Part shown: positions 61,055 through 64,000 of the stretch, one piece after another | How positions within the stretch are numbered: the stretch's first letter is position 1 | How the letters are laid out: each line of letters begins with the position of its first letter | Assembly: GCA_043745295.1 (NCBI GenBank) | Contig: JAYTTN010000714.1 | Span: 43,101 to 107,100, forward strand | Source of the DNA: JALHQU01 sp043745295 | GTDB taxonomy: Bacteria; Planctomycetota; Planctomycetia; Gemmatales; Gemmataceae | Length of the DNA stretch: 64,000 bases | Direction of reading: 5' to 3' | Notes under the pieces: generated by a model | The model's database searches: none | Told to the model about the DNA's origin: nothing | The model's input: the letters and a program-made list of their open reading frames with translations, nothing else | Translations under genes and position numbers: made by a program

Positions 61055-63106
61055 TCAGGGCACGACGGGTGGTGGAGGGGGTGGGAATAGATTCCCACAT
61101 TCCGTCATGATCGTGGCTACCTGGGCATCAGAAAGCCCACCAGCCGGCCCTTGTGTCCATGCCCCACCCATGTTTATCGCAAATCGCGACCGTGTGTGGG
61201 GCATTGGCTTTCCGTGAACGGTGCGATTGCCTGCAAAGCTGGTGATACACGCAGCCCTTGCCCGTGTGATGGAGACGTAGAGCATCCGTGCCGCCTCCAG
61301 AACCAGTCCCGGATATGGTGTAAGCCGGTGTCCAGGCAGAAGCTCATCTTCCAGTCCGGGAATGAACACCACACGCCCCGAGAGTCCCTTGGCTCCGTGC
61401 ATTGTCATCATCCTCACTCGCGCCGGAAGCACACCCTCCACAGGAACGGGTTCCCCAATCCGTTGGAGAACGGATTCCAGTACGGCCGCTTGAGCAAGGT
61501 CGGACTCCGCCCAGAGGTAATCCCTGAGTTCCACAATGGTCATCTCAGGACGGAGTCCCGCGACCACGGTTCGCCATACGTCTGCCTCGTTCGCGTCGTA
61601 GTGCTTCTCGATAACTTGTGCGATCTCCTGGGATCGCATTTCCAGCGTGTCCTCGGGCTCCCACAAACTGATGGTCGCACAAGTAGCCCTGGCGCGGGTC
61701 AGGGCGTTCAAGGTGCCGCCCGAAAACACTCCTGGGGGCAAGTCGTCGTAGAAGATGTCCCGGTAGTTCAAGTTTGCAGTGATCACGGCATCGAATACCG
61801 CGACACAACGCACGATTCCCACGCCTTTCCGGAGACATAGTAGCGCCCGGTGGGAGATGTAGTCATTCTCGTTGCACACGATCCTTGCGATAGCCAGCAC
61901 GAGCCGACCGGTTTCGGTATCGCAGAATCCTTCCTCCCGCGGGTGTTCGGTCGGAACGCCCGCGTTCTCCAGTTCTTTTAGGAGCAGTCGCATTAACTCC
62001 TGCTGGTTACTGATCAGGATCAGTATTTCCCTGGGATTCATTCCGGCATCGGTTAACGCCTTACAGGAAGCGGCAATCGCCTTAGCTTCCTGACTTGCCC
62101 ATGTGAATTTCCACCGGAACATCGTACCAAGAACAGGCGGCGCGGAGGCTGCGTAGAGCGAGACGGGATTCTTCGCAATCCGACCTGGACCGGGGTGGGC
62201 AATAATCAGAGCTGTGCTGGCGCTGAGTATCGCCGGGGCACAACGGAAGCAGTCGTTGAGTTGGTGAGAAACGGCGTCGGGATAGGTGACGTGAAATTGC
62301 TGGATGCCAGCCGGAGAGGCGTGACGAAATGCGTAGAGGCTCTGATCGTCGTCGCCAGCCACAAAGACCTTCGCTCCCTGTTGGATGATGTGCCCGACGA
62401 ACCGCAAATCGTTGGGATTCAGATCCTGGAATTCATCGACTATCAGGTGCTGTAGGTCGAGGAGCTCAACGGCGTCGAGCAATCCCGCTTCCATCTCCTC
62501 CACGCAAAGACGAATGATCTGCCCAGGAAGCACGCAGGCATATGTCTGCGTCCTGGGATTGTGGAATCCCGCGAACGAAGTCCGTTCAGCATCCGTAATA
62601 GGCGGGTCCGGGATGACGTGATTCGCCGGATTCCAGTCACCGGTACTCCAGAAAGCCTCATGGTCTTCACGTACCTCTTTCCGTCTCCTAACGCCACAAC
62701 CATGCACGTGTCCGTACTCCTCGTCGAAGATGCTCTCCGTTTCCCACTCGTCCAACACGAGCGGCGGCGTCGGGTAAATGTTCAGGTGGCCTGCAACCCG
62801 AAGGATGCGGAGAGCCAGAGAGTGCAGGGTGGTGACTTGGACATCACTGATATTCTCATAGCCGAGTTCGCTGGCATAGGAGTGAACGCCCACCCGCAAG
62901 TCGGCTGCAGAAGCTCGGGTGAAGGAGACACACGCAATCTGCTTGGGCTAGACGCCTTGTTCGAGAAGCCAGCAAACTCGCCTTCCGATCGAGGCAGACT
63001 TTCCCGTGCCAGGCCCCGCGACCAGACGGACTCGATCTTGTATTGCTTCTGCGGCAGCGTTCTGGACAGCTACCGCAGCAGCGATCTGTGCGGGCGTGAT
63101 GGGCAT
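61055..63106 (-). pseudogene. UvrD/PcrA-like helicase interrupted by an in-frame amber codon
   Basis: From the ATG at 63106 the frame reads an N-terminal helix, the Walker A RLVAGPGTGKSASIGRRV, then WLLEQGV and TAG (62948-62950, codon 53). In the same frame the protein continues as PKQIACVSFTRASAADLRVG and stays open to 61055. Downstream are motif Ia-like TTLHSLALRIL, Walker B LIVDEFQDLNPND, motif III GDDDQSLYAFR, a motif V-like MTMHGAKGLSG and motif VI LYVSITRARAA. Without readthrough the ATP-binding loop is separated from the rest, so the gene is probably dead, recently inactivated. Total length would be 683 codons. GC is lower than in the neighbours. Confidence 0.88.
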
Positions 63107-63262
63107 TGACAGTTGTTCCTGACGGGCCGCGCCAAAAACCGCTCAGGTTTGTGGCATTTGCGGCAATTCTAAACGGCGCTCTCGTGTGCGGCAAGTTCAG
63201 ACCGGACACCATTCTCGAATAACTCCTGATTCGACGACACGCGAGGATACGACGGCTGACCG

Positions 63263-63440
63263 TCACTTCCCGCCGGTGGCCTTGGAGACCTCGTCGGCGT
63301 ACTTGGCGTCCACCGCCACCGCCGGGCCGTCGAGGATGGTGAGGACGGCTTCCGGCATGAACGCCTTCGGCGGGTAGCAGTTGTCCTTGTCGCACACGTT
63401 GATCGAGAACTTCGGCAGCGTCACCGTCGCCTTGCCGGCG
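63263..63440 (-). pseudogene. 3' fragment of a DsbD-N-like exported protein gene
   Basis: The last 58 or so codons of a gene ending at 63263: AAGKATVTLPKFSINVCDKD, then NCYPPKAFMPEAVLTILDGP and a short tail ending KATGGK. The CDKDNCYPP string and its setting after a TVTL strand match the N-terminal domain of DsbD and its stand-alone relatives. Upstream of about 63440 the frame continues without recognisable protein, so the 5' part is missing, possibly lost through the event that brought in the neighbouring DNA. Confidence 0.5.
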
Positions 63441-63625
63441 GCGGACGTTCTCGCACAGTTCCTGAAAGACCAGCCGGAAGCGGAGGCCGACCCGCCGGAA
63501 CTGCCGCCGGTGATCGTGCTGGGAATGGAACAAGGGATTCTTCGCGGCCGCTATCTGGTTGTCGGCAAGATGCGAATCAGGTCGGCCGCGCGTGGCTGAC
63601 CGACGAGGAGCCGAGGTGAACACCC

Positions 63626-64000
63626 TCACCGCGAGTACCACGCGATCAGCCGCGCGATCTCGCCGCGGCCGGCCAGTGTGCCGACGGCCCAGTTCTGCCG
63701 GCCGCTGCCGAGCAGCTTGTTGAACCCGAAGCTGTCGTCCACCAGTCGCAGCGCCTCGGTCAGCGACTCGTCCTTGTCCCGGCCGTCGGAGGCGAACACC
63801 CGCGTCAGCCACAGGATGACCGGGAACGTGAGCAGCAGCGATTCCAGGCCGAGCCAGAACGGCCGGCGGTGGTTCGTCGGGCCGACGAACTGCATCGACT
63901 CTACCTTCACCCGATAGAACCGCGCCAGCAGCGCCTGCCCGGCGGCGGACAGATCCCCCGCCGGCATCTCGGCGACGGCGAACGTGGTGTCGGGGAACCG
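63626..64000 (-). CDS. C-terminal part of an uncharacterised protein entering from the right edge
   Basis: The frame is open to the window edge, so the start is outside. About 125 residues are visible: RFYRVKVESMQFVGPTNHRR, a hydrophobic ESLLLTFPVILWLTRVF, then SFGFNKLLGSGRQNW and the end LIAWYSR. The layout recalls the C-terminus of YkgJ/FliB-like cysteine-cluster proteins, but the cysteine part lies outside the window, so this is only a suggestion. Confidence 0.5.
   Translation of the reverse strand, partial: RFPDTTFAVAEMPAGDLSAAGQALLARFYRVKVESMQFVGPTNHRRPFWLGLESLLLTFPVILWLTRVFASDGRDKDESLTEALRLVDDSFGFNKLLGSGRQNWAVGTLAGRGEIARLIAWYSR

Noticed and set aside
63381..63599. 72-codon plus-strand gene
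   Set aside because: Its first third is antisense to the DsbD-like fragment and the rest has no recognised motif or ribosome site, so support is too weak to list it.

Overview
The window is GC-rich DNA that reads best as a planctomycete chromosome, probably of the Gemmatales (Gemmata-like). This is an inference from gene content: a cysteine-rich exported protein with YTV-type repeats, an ECF sigma factor followed by a Ser/Thr kinase with WD40 repeats, a sugar-dehydrogenase/multi-haem cytochrome fusion, a NagB-deacetylase fusion, and many long perfect inverted repeats between genes. No 16S rRNA or tRNA gene was seen, so the assignment is not proven.

Region 1 (1-22.6 kb) looks like a genomic island. 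It opens with a minus-strand heavy-metal efflux operon: an exported Cys-rich protein, an RND adaptor, an RND pump, five small exported proteins (two of them lipoproteins, one an HMA-type metal binder, one metallothionein-like), and a TolC-type outer-membrane factor that carries a probable frameshift and runs off the window. Next comes a three-gene cassette on the minus strand: a winged-helix regulator, an N6-adenine DNA methyltransferase and a PD-(D/E)XK nuclease, probably restriction-modification. A decayed conjugative relaxase separates it from a second, differently built Czc-type efflux operon on the plus strand, which looks proteobacterial. The island ends with two related small lipoproteins, a phosphatase fragment and a tyrosine integrase.

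Region 2 (23.0-26.8 kb) is a core cluster, rplY-pth-rpsF-ssb-rplI, with a long inverted repeat in nearly every gap. One repeat copy has become the 3' end of pth.

Region 3 (26.9-60.9 kb) is ordinary chromosome: an esterase-like hydrolase, a PL11-type rhamnogalacturonan lyase, an unusual protein combining a sigma region 4 with helix-hairpin-helix-like segments, a NagB/PIG-L fusion, two secreted proteins of unknown function, a lone E2-type acyltransferase domain, the YTV protein, a GAF-PAS-GGDEF enzyme, a HemW-like radical SAM protein, a PPOX-fold protein, a TPR protein, a sulfotransferase, a DUF3800 protein, an M16 peptidase, a squalene-cyclase-fold protein, a sugar dehydrogenase-cytochrome, an acetyltransferase, a nitroreductase, an ECF sigma/kinase pair and an OprP-like porin.

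Region 4 (61-64 kb) is less GC-rich and damaged: a UvrD-like helicase with an in-frame amber codon just after its Walker A motif, the 3' end of a DsbD-like gene, and the end of a gene that enters from the right edge.
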